DNA of 64,000 bases from an uncultured Porphyromonadaceae bacterium (GCA_902495075.1 CABUVO010000004.1:62001-126000), one strand, 5' to 3'; shown: positions 36,640 to 44,520, counted from the stretch's first letter. A program made the numbers and translations. The notes: generated by a model not told the origin, from the letters alone.

Positions 36640-36750
36640 ATATAGGGAGAAATGGGGAATAAATAGGGCAGGATGGGGCTATATGGGGCTGTATGGGAAT
36701 AGGGCGAGACAAACCCATCCCGCCCTATCTCGCCCCATTCCGCCCCATAA
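36640..36750. repeat. 10-bp repeat array in inverted arrangement, copy 2
   Basis: Ten-base units of the GGATGGGGCT/ATATGGGGCT kind (about 36,671-36,710) are followed after a few bases by reverse-complement units CCCATCCCGC, CCTATCTCGC, CCCATTCCGC (36,714-36,743). The two halves could pair into a long imperfect hairpin. It fills the gap between the OmpA-like gene (stop 36,755) and the SulP leader. Confidence 0.8.
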
Positions 36751-36754
36751 AAGG

Positions 36755-37513
36755 TTAGTGCCCCTGCTGCGCGTTGCTGATCATCTGCTTGTCGGCGGTG
36801 ATGAACATCTCCACGCGACGATTCTGGGCTCTGCCCTCTACCGTAGAATTTGAAGCGATAGGATCACTCTCGCCCATACCCACAGCCTTCAGACGCGAGG
36901 CGGGAACACCCTGCGATTCAAGGTAATTAACAACGCTCTGGGCACGTTGCTCGGAAAGCGTCTGGTTAAACTGTTCGCTACCTGTATTGTCGGTATAGCC
37001 GACAACAGTAATATCCGTGTCAGGGAATTGTTTCAGGTTATAAGCCACGCGACTGAGAGTGGCGTCAGCAGCCTGCGAAAGATTGCTCTTACCGGTCTGG
37101 AAAAGCACGGCATCACCAAGCACAAGCTTGATGGCATCAAGGTCATTACGGTCTTTCACCATCTGCACCTTGATGGCATCAATATCCTTGGAATTCTGGT
37201 CGTTTTGTGCCTGCATCTGTGAAAGTTGCTCTTCCAGAGCCTTCTTCTGCTGATCCATATGGTTGCCGACCAACGCACCGGTACCCGCACCGAGCGCGCC
37301 ACCGACGAGCGCACCGATCCACGTGCCCTTACCGCCACCGATCAACGCGCCGACACCTGTGCCGACAGCGGCACCTATAGTGCCGCCGGCTGTAGCACCC
37401 TGACCAGCCTGACTCATACCATCCCATGTATTCTTTATCGACGAGCAGCCCGACAGCATCATCGCAGCCGCGAGAGCAACCACCGTGCCCTTCATAAATC
37501 CTCTCTTTTTCAT
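36755..37513 (-). CDS. OmpA family lipoprotein with glycine zipper
   Basis: 252 residues from the ATG at 37,513; the codons before it are only the CCCCAT repeat read as protein. Lipobox MMLSGC (about 19-24), then a glycine-zipper membrane-associated region (about 45-95; GGTIGAAVGTGVGALIGG), a coiled coil (QQKKALEEQLSQMQAQND), and an OmpA C-terminal peptidoglycan-binding domain (about 140-245; VLFQTGKSNLS, VGYTDNTGSEQFNQTLSEQRAQSV, RAQNRRVEMFI). It probably anchors the outer membrane to the cell wall. Confidence 0.93.
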   Translation of the reverse strand: MKKRGFMKGTVVALAAAMMLSGCSSIKNTWDGMSQAGQGATAGGTIGAAVGTGVGALIGGGKGTWIGALVGGALGAGTGALVGNHMDQQKKALEEQLSQMQAQNDQNSKDIDAIKVQMVKDRNDLDAIKLVLGDAVLFQTGKSNLSQAADATLSRVAYNLKQFPDTDITVVGYTDNTGSEQFNQTLSEQRAQSVVNYLESQGVPASRLKAVGMGESDPIASNSTVEGRAQNRRVEMFITADKQMISNAQQGH

Positions 37514-37558
37514 AATTCCATTATTTAAGTGTTTTGTATTTCCGTATTTCCATATTCC

Positions 37559-37605
37559 TCCCCATCTCGCCCCATCTTGCCCCATTACACCCCATTCCGC
37601 CCCAT
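37559..37605. repeat. 10-bp CCATCTCGCC tandem repeat, copy 3
   Basis: Four to five ten-base units (37,561-37,605: CCATCTCGCC, CCATCTTGCC, CCATTACACC, CCATTCCGCC) upstream of the OmpA-like gene. The sequence from 37,606 to 37,700 holds no clear gene. Confidence 0.8.
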
Positions 37606-37700
37606 CTTTAAAACACCCAACCTTACGCAAAGTTTCAGGCACAATCCTCGCAAAAATGAGAGAATTTCAGAACTTCCTCCACATGCTCCAACATTAACGA

Positions 37701-37730
37701 CAAAAGCGCAAGATTGATCTCGCGCTTTTG
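37701..37730. terminator. inverted repeat CAAAAGCGC/GCGCTTTTG
   Basis: Nine-base perfect arms (37,701-37,709 and 37,722-37,730) with a 12-base loop between the OmpA-like gene's upstream region and the accessory gene. It resembles a weak terminator in either direction. Confidence 0.45.
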
Positions 37731-37764
37731 ATATCTCTTATCACTCCTTCGGGAATCGTCGCAA

Positions 37765-37810
37765 AAAGAGTATTGAAGATAGCTGCCATTTATATGAAGA
37801 CGGCAGCTAT
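37765..37810 (-). terminator. terminator of the 52-codon/186-codon operon
   Basis: Minus strand: ATAGCTGCC/GGCAGCTAT stem (37,810-37,802 and 37,787-37,779), then a short stretch and CTCTTTTTGC (about 37,770-37,762). It lies 42 bases after the stop codon at 37,852. Confidence 0.6.
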
Positions 37811-37851
37811 TTAGTCGGCATCGTGCTCATATTTTTAAGAATATAAATCCA

Positions 37852-38412
37852 TTACTCCTCAATAGTGTATTCTCCAAAGTAAGTTTGGTTGAGCCTTTCT
37901 TCTATATTTTTAATTGTGATTGTTCCGTTGGATAATTGTTTCATATTTATCATTAGATAGATAGTATTTGTAGTATCAGAAGCCTGATAAAAAGTTTGAG
38001 GTCCAAACAAGTTGACCATCATGCGTTGATAAAATCTAAATCTCCTACTTCCATTCTTTCCATCTAAATGCTTACCTTTGATATCTTTCTCAAGATCCGG
38101 TGCCGCAACAAAACCGAAAGATACCAACTGATTTTTACGATAATATTCAAGCATTACCTCTATACAGGAACGAACTATAACGCGAGGTTCATAATCATTA
38201 GTTAACAACGAATAACGATGTTTACTTTTTTCAACTCCTTTCCAATAAAATTTCAGCCCATAAAATTCATTTTCGAATCCTTCTACCTCTACGATATAGC
38301 GTTTATTACTCTTCACGGATTTAAATGTCCAATAATCAGTAATGCGAAGTGAGACGTGATCCTTACTTCGCATTATAAATTTTGGTATATAAAACTCAAG
38401 ACGACAATTCAT
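37852..38412 (-). CDS. protein of unknown function, 186 residues
   Basis: I do not recognise the family. No signal peptide or membrane segment; rich in aromatic and basic residues (DYWTFKSVKSNKRY, RFRFYQRMMVNLFG), with alternating beta-like stretches at the start and end. It is AT-richer than its housekeeping neighbours, which hints at acquisition. Its ATG overlaps the stop of the upstream 52-codon gene as ATGA, so the two are translationally coupled. They share one strong promoter and a leader hairpin, and a MITE-like element lies 3 bases beyond the promoter. A toxin/antitoxin-like or defence-type pair is possible, but nothing in the sequence decides. Confidence 0.72.
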   Translation of the reverse strand: MNCRLEFYIPKFIMRSKDHVSLRITDYWTFKSVKSNKRYIVEVEGFENEFYGLKFYWKGVEKSKHRYSLLTNDYEPRVIVRSCIEVMLEYYRKNQLVSFGFVAAPDLEKDIKGKHLDGKNGSRRFRFYQRMMVNLFGPQTFYQASDTTNTIYLMINMKQLSNGTITIKNIEERLNQTYFGEYTIEE

Positions 38413-38567
38413 GGCAGCAAATACTGATAGGAGGATATGCGCAACCGCTGTCTATCCGTAGTAGTAATTGCCTTAAGTTTAATAGATGTTTTTGTAATCT
38501 CAGTAGATTTACGACCTCCATTCACTTCCACGGATGACTTCTTCAATATTTTTTTAGATACATTCAT
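38409..38567 (-). CDS. small basic protein, 52 residues
   Basis: Reading leftward from the ATG at 38,567 gives MNVSKKILKKSSVEVNGG..., ending ...SSYQYLLP. It is highly basic at the start (KKILKK) and contains TTTDRQRLRISS in the second half. The TGA (38,411-38,409) overlaps the ATG of the next gene (38,412-38,410) by the four-base ATGA. Its reality is supported by that overlap and by the perfect promoter 62 bases upstream. No family recognised. A second in-frame choice of start four bases away is out of frame, so 38,567 is used. Confidence 0.72.
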   Translation of the reverse strand: MNVSKKILKKSSVEVNGGRKSTEITKTSIKLKAITTTDRQRLRISSYQYLLP

Positions 38568-38593
38568 TTTCGGATAATTTTAGAGTCGCCGTA

Positions 38594-38620
38594 AGAGAGT
38601 GTTAAATTCAAACGCTCTCT
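38594..38620 (-). promoter_or_regulatory. leader hairpin of the 52-codon gene
   Basis: AGAGAG.GTT pairs with AAC.CTCTCT (38,620-38,611 and 38,603-38,594) with a single mismatch. It lies in the untranslated leader between the promoter and the start codon, with no T run after it. It is a possible attenuation or stability element. Confidence 0.5.
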
Positions 38621-38628
38621 AAACTATG

Positions 38629-38660
38629 CAAATTTATTACTTTTATATTTAATCAGCAAA
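38629..38660 (-). promoter_or_regulatory. promoter of the 52-codon/186-codon operon
   Basis: Minus strand: TTTG (38,660-38,657), exactly 20 bases, TAAATTTG (38,636-38,629). An exact match to the Bacteroidetes consensus. The end of the MITE-like element (38,664) lies three bases from the -33 box. Confidence 0.82.
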
Positions 38661-38663
38661 TTT

Positions 38664-38851
38664 TTAAGTAAGTAATAAAAATTAATGCATGTATAAAACG
38701 CAGTTATTTTTGAGATGTTTTTGCCGCGTAATAAAGGAGCATATAGGCATATGCGACTGAATTACAAGGTGAAAACAGATAAAAAGAACAAGTTTTATAG
38801 TGCCAGATTTCATTACTTACATATATCGGTTAATTTTTATTACTTACTTAA
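38664..38851. mobile_element. MITE-like element, copy A (188 bp)
   Basis: Perfect 22-bp terminal inverted repeats: TTAAGTAAGTAATAAAAATT-AA at 38,664-38,685 and its complement at 38,830-38,851. Internal landmarks are TTTTGAGATG (38,707), AAGGAGCATA (38,734), a small hairpin CATAT-AGGC-ATATG and GACTGA (38,755). The same landmarks occur at identical distances from the left end in copy B (57,762-57,946). No protein is encoded; open frames within it are short and unconvincing. No clear target-site duplication was seen. Confidence 0.8.
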
Positions 38852-38905
38852 TGATATTATTTTTATCCTAAAACACAGTATTCCACTGATATGTTGTTGG
38901 GGAGC

Positions 38906-38936
38906 TTTGCTATTTCGATTATAATTGATAATTTTG
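38906..38936 (+). promoter_or_regulatory. promoter of the small membrane protein gene
   Basis: TTTG (38,906-38,909), 19 bases, TAATTTTG (38,929-38,936), followed 24 bases later by the ATG at 38,961. Exact consensus. Confidence 0.82.
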
Positions 38937-38960
38937 CAGAATAGATAAAGAACGATAGTT

Positions 38961-39251
38961 ATGGAGACAAATGATTCTGCAAAATCGAGAAGGGCTATGA
39001 TCTGGTATATTGCCGCGCAGATAGGAGTGACATTGGTATGCACAATATTACTGATTCTCGAATTATCAGGTACATTTGCCAATGTCATTAAAGACAGCGG
39101 TGCGATTCTTGGCTTCTCTGCAGTTGTCTGCATCTTAGGAAGCCGCGAATTCTCCTATAACACCAAGCCCCTACGCATTCTCTTCATCCTCTCCTCCATC
39201 GCCGCACTCGCTACCTCCCTCGCCTCCTTCATCATCTATGTCAATAATTAA
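38961..39251 (+). CDS. small membrane protein of unknown function
   Basis: 96 residues with three predicted membrane helices (about 13-35 AMIWYIAAQIGVTLVCTIL; 40-60 ANVIKDSGAILGFSAVVCIL; 72-93 ILFILSSIAALATSLASFII). The basic stretch KSRR at the N-terminus suggests an inside N-terminus. It has a canonical promoter directly upstream, which supports expression. It converges with uvrC. No family recognised. Confidence 0.72.
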   Translation: METNDSAKSRRAMIWYIAAQIGVTLVCTILLILELSGTFANVIKDSGAILGFSAVVCILGSREFSYNTKPLRILFILSSIAALATSLASFIIYVNN

Positions 39252-39279
39252 ACACCCGTTTATCGAACCGAGTTCGATA

Positions 39280-39470
39280 AGGTAAAAAGTAAAAGGGAAT
39301 AGGTAAAAGGGAAGAATTGGCACGTCTGAAAATTTTGAATCAAACTTCGCACCTTCGCGACTTGGCGTCTAAATATTTAGTTGACTCGGTTTGCGGAGGC
39401 GCGCCAATTCTCCTTTACCCTGTTACCTATAACTACCCTGTTACCTATAACCTTTCACCTTTCGATTTAT
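39280..39470. repeat. low-complexity inverted repeat between convergent genes
   Basis: Purine-rich words GGTAAAAAGTAAAAGGG and AATAGGTAAAAGGGAAG (39,280-39,312) face pyrimidine-rich words. The latter include an exact 18-bp tandem TACCCTGTTACCTATAAC at 39,416-39,433 and 39,434-39,451. Nearer the centre, AGAATTGGC (39,313-39,321) pairs with GCCAATTCT (39,403-39,411). It could fold as a long hairpin between the ends of the membrane-protein gene and uvrC, possibly acting as a bidirectional terminator. Confidence 0.65.
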
Positions 39471-39479
39471 CGGGCTGCG

Positions 39480-41570
39480 CTATGCGTCGAGGGTTGGGTG
39501 GAAGTGGGTGTAGACGGCGGTGGCTTTGAATCTGCCGATGAGAGCGGAGATGTCGTCGAGAGAGGCTTCTTTGAGACGTTTGATGCTCTTGAATTCTTTC
39601 ATCAATGTGGCGGAGGTGGTTGCCCCGATACCCTTTATCGAATCCAATTCGCTGACTGTCTGAGATTTGCTTCGACGATTGCGATGATGTGTGATTCCGA
39701 AACGGTGCGCCTCATCGCGCAATGCTTGTATCACTCTGAGACTCTGCGACTTCTTGTCGATATAGAGCGGCAGCGAATCGCCGGGGAAGTATATCTCTTC
39801 AAGGCGCTTGGCAATACCCACCAACGCAACCTCTCCACGGATTCCCATCTCGTCGAACGCCTCAACAGCAGCGCTCAACTGACCCTTTCCTCCATCCACA
39901 ACCACCAGCTGCGGCAACGGTTCTCCTTCTGCCATCATACGCGTGTAACGACGATGCAACACCTCTTTCATCGAAGCAAAGTCGTTGGCTCCAATCACTG
40001 TCTTTATGTTGAAATGGCGATAGTCGCGACGCGCCGGTTTGCCATTGCGGAAAACCACACAACTTGCCACAGGATTCGTGCCCTGGATATTCGAGTTATC
40101 GAAACATTCGATATGCCTTGGCTCCACTTCGAGTCGAAAATCGCTCTTCATCTGAACCATCAGTTTCTCCACGCCACGTTCGGGATTAAGCTTCTCAGCC
40201 TGTTTCTCCACATCGTGCATATATTGCGTGGCATTCTTGATTCCGACATCGAGAACTTTCTTTTTCTCCCCTCTTGTGGGCACAACGAACTTCACACCCT
40301 CAAATTCCACATCCGGGATAAACGGCACTATCACTTCCCTGAAATCACGATCAAACCGCTCCATAATTTCCGCTATCGCCATCGACAAAATCTCCTCTCG
40401 CGAAATATCCGTTTTCTGACGGCGGTATTCGAGATTGAGACTTTGCGTAACAGCCCCACGGTTAAGATGCATGAAATTGACGAACGCACGGTCTTCATTC
40501 TCTACATAAGCAAACATATCCGCCTCTCCTTGCGAAGCCTCGCCAATCACACTCTTCGCGTTGTATTTCTTGACAGCCTCATATTTCTCTTTTACAATTT
40601 GAGCTTCCTCAAATTTCCATTCCTCGCTGAGCTTCGACATCTCATCCTTGAGCACACGTTCAAGCTCCACAGTCTCGCCATTCAGTATCTGGCGCACCCT
40701 TGCTATATATTTTCCATACCCTTCCGGACTCACAAGTCCGCGACACGGACCAAGGCATTTGTGGATATGATAATCGAGACAGAGGGAATATTTATTCCTT
40801 GCAATGCCCTTCTCTTCGAGGGGATGCCGGCAACTGCGCAAAGGATACACCTCTCGTATCAGCTGAAGCACCACCTTTGCGGCAGCCTGGTTCGCATAAG
40901 GTCCATAATAACGACCGTGGATCCCTTTCTCCCGCGTCATGAAAACTCGCGGATAAAGCTCTTTTGTAACCACAATCCAAGGATAGGATTTATCATCCTT
41001 GAGCAAGACATTATAACGCGGCTGATATTCCTTTATCATCGCGTTCTCAAGATGCAACGCATCCTCCTCTGTGGGCACCACGATGAAACGCATATCCACG
41101 ATATTACGCACAAGCAGATTGGTGCGTGTTACGTCATGCCGTCGGTTGAAATATGACGACACGCGTCGCTTCAGGCGCTTCGCCTTACCTACGTATATAA
41201 CCTTGCCGGTTCGGTCGAGATACATATACACTCCCGGCAAATCGGGAAGATTAAGTATCTTCTCGCGCAACTGATTTCCGGGACGATTATTGTATATATC
41301 CTCTTTTGTGCGGTCTGGTTTGATTTCTATATCGAATCCTCCGAATTCATCGATATTTCTTCCCGTTCCTGCAAGTAGGTTCTTTATTTCCTTATCGCGT
41401 GCCGCAGCATCCTTCGATTCATTTTCTTCGATGGATTCGGGCAAATCATCCGAATCTGTCATATCAGAAAAAAATCTCTCATTTCGGGATTCCATATTCC
41501 CGATTTCATCGAATTTTTCCATATCGTGCTTTTCTTCCTCGTTGCTATTTTTATTCGAATTCATCGTCAT
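39480..41570 (-). CDS. uvrC: excinuclease ABC subunit C
   Basis: 696 residues if the first in-frame ATG (41,570) is used. GIY-YIG nuclease domain (about 108-190; LPDLPGVYMYLDRTGKVIYVGKAKRLKRRV), UVR motif (about 290-325), RNase H-like C-terminal nuclease (about 470-600; IECFDNSNIQGTNPVASCVVF, VVVDGGKGQL) and helix-hairpin-helix end (DSIKGIGATTSATLMKEFKSI). It makes both incisions in nucleotide excision repair. Oddity: about 90 acidic, low-complexity residues precede the usual start. A later ATG (for example MEKFDEIG, residue 17, or MESRNERF, residue 26) may be the true start, but none removes the extension. Confidence 0.95.
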   Translation of the reverse strand: MTMNSNKNSNEEEKHDMEKFDEIGNMESRNERFFSDMTDSDDLPESIEENESKDAAARDKEIKNLLAGTGRNIDEFGGFDIEIKPDRTKEDIYNNRPGNQLREKILNLPDLPGVYMYLDRTGKVIYVGKAKRLKRRVSSYFNRRHDVTRTNLLVRNIVDMRFIVVPTEEDALHLENAMIKEYQPRYNVLLKDDKSYPWIVVTKELYPRVFMTREKGIHGRYYGPYANQAAAKVVLQLIREVYPLRSCRHPLEEKGIARNKYSLCLDYHIHKCLGPCRGLVSPEGYGKYIARVRQILNGETVELERVLKDEMSKLSEEWKFEEAQIVKEKYEAVKKYNAKSVIGEASQGEADMFAYVENEDRAFVNFMHLNRGAVTQSLNLEYRRQKTDISREEILSMAIAEIMERFDRDFREVIVPFIPDVEFEGVKFVVPTRGEKKKVLDVGIKNATQYMHDVEKQAEKLNPERGVEKLMVQMKSDFRLEVEPRHIECFDNSNIQGTNPVASCVVFRNGKPARRDYRHFNIKTVIGANDFASMKEVLHRRYTRMMAEGEPLPQLVVVDGGKGQLSAAVEAFDEMGIRGEVALVGIAKRLEEIYFPGDSLPLYIDKKSQSLRVIQALRDEAHRFGITHHRNRRSKSQTVSELDSIKGIGATTSATLMKEFKSIKRLKEASLDDISALIGRFKATAVYTHFHPTLDA

Positions 41571-41652
41571 TATTTTTATGTAAAGATGGTGAGAGATTTT
41601 TTGCCTTATGGCATTTTTGAATTATAAAAGCTGTTTGTTTTATATCAAACAA

Positions 41653-41681
41653 CCTCATATCCGAATTCATCGGACATGAGG
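41653..41681 (-). terminator. terminator of apt
   Basis: Minus-strand stem CCTCAT..CCG/CGG..ATGAGG (41,681-41,653) with a loop of about seven and an internal AT/AC mismatch, followed by TTGTTTGAT. It lies 26 bases past the apt stop codon. Confidence 0.6.
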
Positions 41682-41706
41682 CTGCCTTTTTAAGATTACT
41701 CCTCAA

Positions 41707-42234
41707 TTAATATTTCAGAAGAGATGTAACCTCGCAGTCTGAAGGAAGCGCATCTCGACCATTCAATCCGGTGAGCTCAACGATGAAGTTGATATAAATT
41801 TTCTTCGGGTTCATCGACTTTACGAGGTCATAGCAAGCACGCATTGTGCCACCCGTTGCGAGAAGATCGTCATGAAGCACAACCACATCATTTTCATTGA
41901 TCGCATCGCTGTGCATCTCGATTGTATCGACGCCATACTCTTTTGCGTATGCTTTCTTGATAGTCACGGCAGGCAGTTTTCCAGGTTTACGTGCAGGCAC
42001 GAACCCGCAACCTAATTCATACGCCATTATGGATCCGCCGATGAAACCGCGGGATTCAATACCCACAACTTTTGTCACACCCTTGTCGCGATAAAGATCG
42101 GCGAGGGCCTTCCCTGTTATGTGGAGAGCTTCGCCATTCTTAATCATCGTGGTCAGGTCGCGGAAAAGGATTCCCTTTGAAGGGAAATCAGGCACATCGC
42201 GAATGATAGTTTTTAATTCTTCAATTTCCATCAT
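41707..42234 (-). CDS. apt: adenine phosphoribosyltransferase
   Basis: 175 residues (or 174 from the second Met). It converts adenine and PRPP to AMP in purine salvage. Motifs: DFPSKGILFRDLTTMI near the N-terminus, VVGIESRGFIGG, and the PRPP-binding VVLHDDLLATGGTM. It lies downstream of mnmG, with a parS-type palindrome in the 111-base gap. Confidence 0.96.
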   Translation of the reverse strand: MMEIEELKTIIRDVPDFPSKGILFRDLTTMIKNGEALHITGKALADLYRDKGVTKVVGIESRGFIGGSIMAYELGCGFVPARKPGKLPAVTIKKAYAKEYGVDTIEMHSDAINENDVVVLHDDLLATGGTMRACYDLVKSMNPKKIYINFIVELTGLNGRDALPSDCEVTSLLKY

Positions 42235-42268
42235 ATAATTAAATTTTGAATTATTGTTTTATTTGTTA

Positions 42269-42292
42269 GATTTGTTCCACGTGGAACAAATC
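42269..42292. promoter_or_regulatory. parS: parS-type centromere palindrome
   Basis: A perfect 24-bp palindrome with the central 16 bases TGTTCCACGTGGAACA (42,273-42,288). The known ParB site consensus in diverse bacteria is TGTTNCACGTGAAACA, and Pseudomonas sites read TGTTCCACGTGGAAC-. It lies between mnmG and apt. mnmG (gidA) is often close to the replication origin, where parS sites cluster. No group of DnaA boxes is visible in the window, so the origin itself is not shown. Confidence 0.8.
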
Positions 42293-42345
42293 ACGGTGTA
42301 GAGGCTTATATTAAAGGGATTATAAATTATACTCACATTCAAAAA

Positions 42346-44253
42346 TTATCGATTCAAGAGAAGGAGAAGGACATTGATATCGGCGGGTGAGATGCCGGGG
42401 ATGCGCGATGCCTGCCCTATTGTGGCAGGGCGCTGACGCGAAAGTTTCTGACGCGCCTCCGTAGAGATTGCCGTTATCTCATCAAAATTCATCGTGTCCG
42501 GAATCTTCACGTATTCGAGACGGGTCTGCTTCTCTGCAAGCTCTCGTTCGCGGAGTATATAGCCGCCATATTTTATCAGTATCTCTGCAGCCTCCACGAT
42601 CTCTTCTCTTCTTCCATCTTCAATCTTTTCAATTTCCTTACGCAATCTTGACAAAGCTCCGGCGAGCGTCATAATCGAAAGCTGCGGACGCTTAACCAAC
42701 TCCACAAGCCTCAAAGAAGCAGTAAGCGGCGTTGTGTCATGCTCTGTAAGGAAAGCATTCATCTCATCCGTACCCTTCACAAGATAATTCTCGCAAAAGG
42801 CAATCAACGAATCGCGCTGGTGGCGCTTTCTTTCCATGGCGTCATATCGTTCTTGCGTTGCAAGTCCGATTTCATAGCCAAGGGGCGTCAGGCGCATGTC
42901 GGCATCATCCTGACGCAGCAGAATACGATATTCGGCACGGGAGGTAAACATACGGTATGGCTCATCTACACCTTTTGTGACAAGATCATCTATCAGCACA
43001 CCGATATACGCCTGTTCCCTACCAAGAACAATACCATCCTCTCCCCGACTTCTTCTTGCAGCATTGATGCCTGCCATCAGGCCCTGCGCGGCGGCTTCCT
43101 CATAGCCCGTAGTGCCATTCACCTGACCGGCAAAATACAATCCTCCAACCAAACGAGTCTGCAGATCATGTGACAACTGGGTAGGATCAAAAAAATCGTA
43201 TTCTATTGCATAACCCGGACGATAGAACTGCACATCTGCAAGCGCTGGTACACGCTGCAAAGCATCCATCTGAACTCGCCAAGGCAATGAACTGGAAAAG
43301 CCGTTAATATAATACTCTTCGGTTGTTTCACCTTCCGGTTCAAGGAAAAGCTGATGGCTATCCTTGTCGGCAAAAGTCACAATCTTTGTCTCTATGCTCG
43401 GGCAATATCTCGGTCCGATACTGCGGATCTGACCATTGTAAAGAGGCGAGTCGGCAAGGTTATCGTTAAGGATTTTATGTACATCCGGATTAGTGTGCAC
43501 TATCCAGCAGGAGCGATTTTCAAGAACCCTTTTAGAGTCGGGCATAAACGAGAATTTATGAAAATCGCCGACATCGCCGGGTTGTTCTTCAGCCAGATCG
43601 AAACGGATAGTTCTGCCATCAATCCGGGCAGGGGTACCGGTTTTCATTCTATCAGCCTTGAACCCGACAGACACCAACTGCTCGGTAAGTCCCTTTGCAG
43701 AACCCTCCGAAATACGACCTCCTTCAATCTGAGTAGGACCGAAATGCATCAGTCCATTGAGAAAAGTACCGGCTGTCAGCACCACCTGACGGGCATGAAA
43801 TTCGAGACCCAAGGCTGTCTTTACGCCCGCGATTTCAAGGGATTTTTCAGCCGAGTCCGAAGCAGTGTTGAATATGAATTCATTAACGGTATCCTGAAAT
43901 ATTGAAAGGTTAGGAGTAGCATCAAGAACCTCACGCCAGGCATCGATATACTTGGCACGGTCGCTCTGCACACGCGGACTCCACACTGCAGGACCCTTCG
44001 AGCGGTTGAGCATTCGGAATTGGATAGCCGTACGGTCGGCAAGCAAGCCCATCTGACCGCCAAGAGCGTCTATCTCCCTGACAATCTGACCCTTTGCTAT
44101 TCCACCAATCGCAGGATTGCACGACATCTGTCCAACCCGATTCATATCCTTGGTAATCAGAAGGGTAGCAGCTCCCAAGCGAGCTGCAGCAACCGCTGCC
44201 TCGCATCCGGCGTGACCGCCTCCGATTACTATTACATCAAAATCAAACTTCAC
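42346..44253 (-). CDS. mnmG: tRNA uridine-5-carboxymethylaminomethyl modification enzyme MnmG
   Basis: 635 residues, starting at a GTG (44,253) preceded by an AGGGG ribosome site; no ATG fits. FAD-binding Rossmann motif VIVIGGGHAGCEAAVAAARLG at the N-terminus, MSCNPAIGGIAKGQIVREIDALGG, and AGQVNGTTGYEEAAAQG. With MnmE it modifies U34 of tRNAs that read purine-ending two-codon sets. A 14-bp tandem repeat starts eight bases upstream of the start codon. Confidence 0.96.
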   Translation of the reverse strand: MKFDFDVIVIGGGHAGCEAAVAAARLGAATLLITKDMNRVGQMSCNPAIGGIAKGQIVREIDALGGQMGLLADRTAIQFRMLNRSKGPAVWSPRVQSDRAKYIDAWREVLDATPNLSIFQDTVNEFIFNTASDSAEKSLEIAGVKTALGLEFHARQVVLTAGTFLNGLMHFGPTQIEGGRISEGSAKGLTEQLVSVGFKADRMKTGTPARIDGRTIRFDLAEEQPGDVGDFHKFSFMPDSKRVLENRSCWIVHTNPDVHKILNDNLADSPLYNGQIRSIGPRYCPSIETKIVTFADKDSHQLFLEPEGETTEEYYINGFSSSLPWRVQMDALQRVPALADVQFYRPGYAIEYDFFDPTQLSHDLQTRLVGGLYFAGQVNGTTGYEEAAAQGLMAGINAARRSRGEDGIVLGREQAYIGVLIDDLVTKGVDEPYRMFTSRAEYRILLRQDDADMRLTPLGYEIGLATQERYDAMERKRHQRDSLIAFCENYLVKGTDEMNAFLTEHDTTPLTASLRLVELVKRPQLSIMTLAGALSRLRKEIEKIEDGRREEIVEAAEILIKYGGYILRERELAEKQTRLEYVKIPDTMNFDEITAISTEARQKLSRQRPATIGQASRIPGISPADINVLLLLLNR

Positions 44254-44260
44254 CCCTGTA

Positions 44261-44520
44261 TAATGTTTAATGTGTAATGTTAAATGTGTAATGTTTAATG
44301 TGTAATGTTAAATGTGTAATGTTAAATGTGTAATGTTTAATGTGTAATGTTAAATGTGTAATGTTAAATGTGTAATGTTAAATGTGTAATGTTTAATGTG
44401 CAATGTTAAATGTTAAATGTTAAATTTTTAATGCCTCTTTTAATGTTTAATGTGTAACGTCGGAATACAAAGCGTGTATCAAAAAAATTAAACATTACAC
44501 ATTAAACATTACACATTAAC
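44261..44520. repeat. 14-bp TAATGTTWAATGTG tandem array, copy 2
   Basis: Ten exact-length units of 14 bases (44,261-44,400) alternate irregularly between TAATGTTTAATGTG and TAATGTTAAATGTG. Decayed units follow to about 44,460. The inverted word ATTAAACATTACAC appears twice at 44,487-44,518. The inverted end overlaps the last codons and stop of ybeY. It is not a CRISPR: there are no unique spacers. Confidence 0.9.

Noticed and set aside
37514..37642. N-terminal extension of the OmpA-like protein (43 extra codons)
   Set aside because: The extension is the CCCCAT repeat array read as codons; the ATG at 37,513 opens a proper lipoprotein signal.
38715..38924. 69-codon plus-strand frame
   Set aside because: It lies mostly inside the MITE-like element and crosses its terminal repeat and the -33 box of the next gene; not a protein gene.
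39381..41156. Long plus-strand open frame (591 codons) opposite uvrC
   Set aside because: It lies wholly antisense to a clear uvrC gene, has a His/Ile/Leu-rich composition with no recognisable domain, and no promoter; it is a mirror frame.
44261..44425. Possible CRISPR array
   Set aside because: Units are contiguous 14-base repeats with no spacers, and no cas genes are nearby; a simple tandem repeat.
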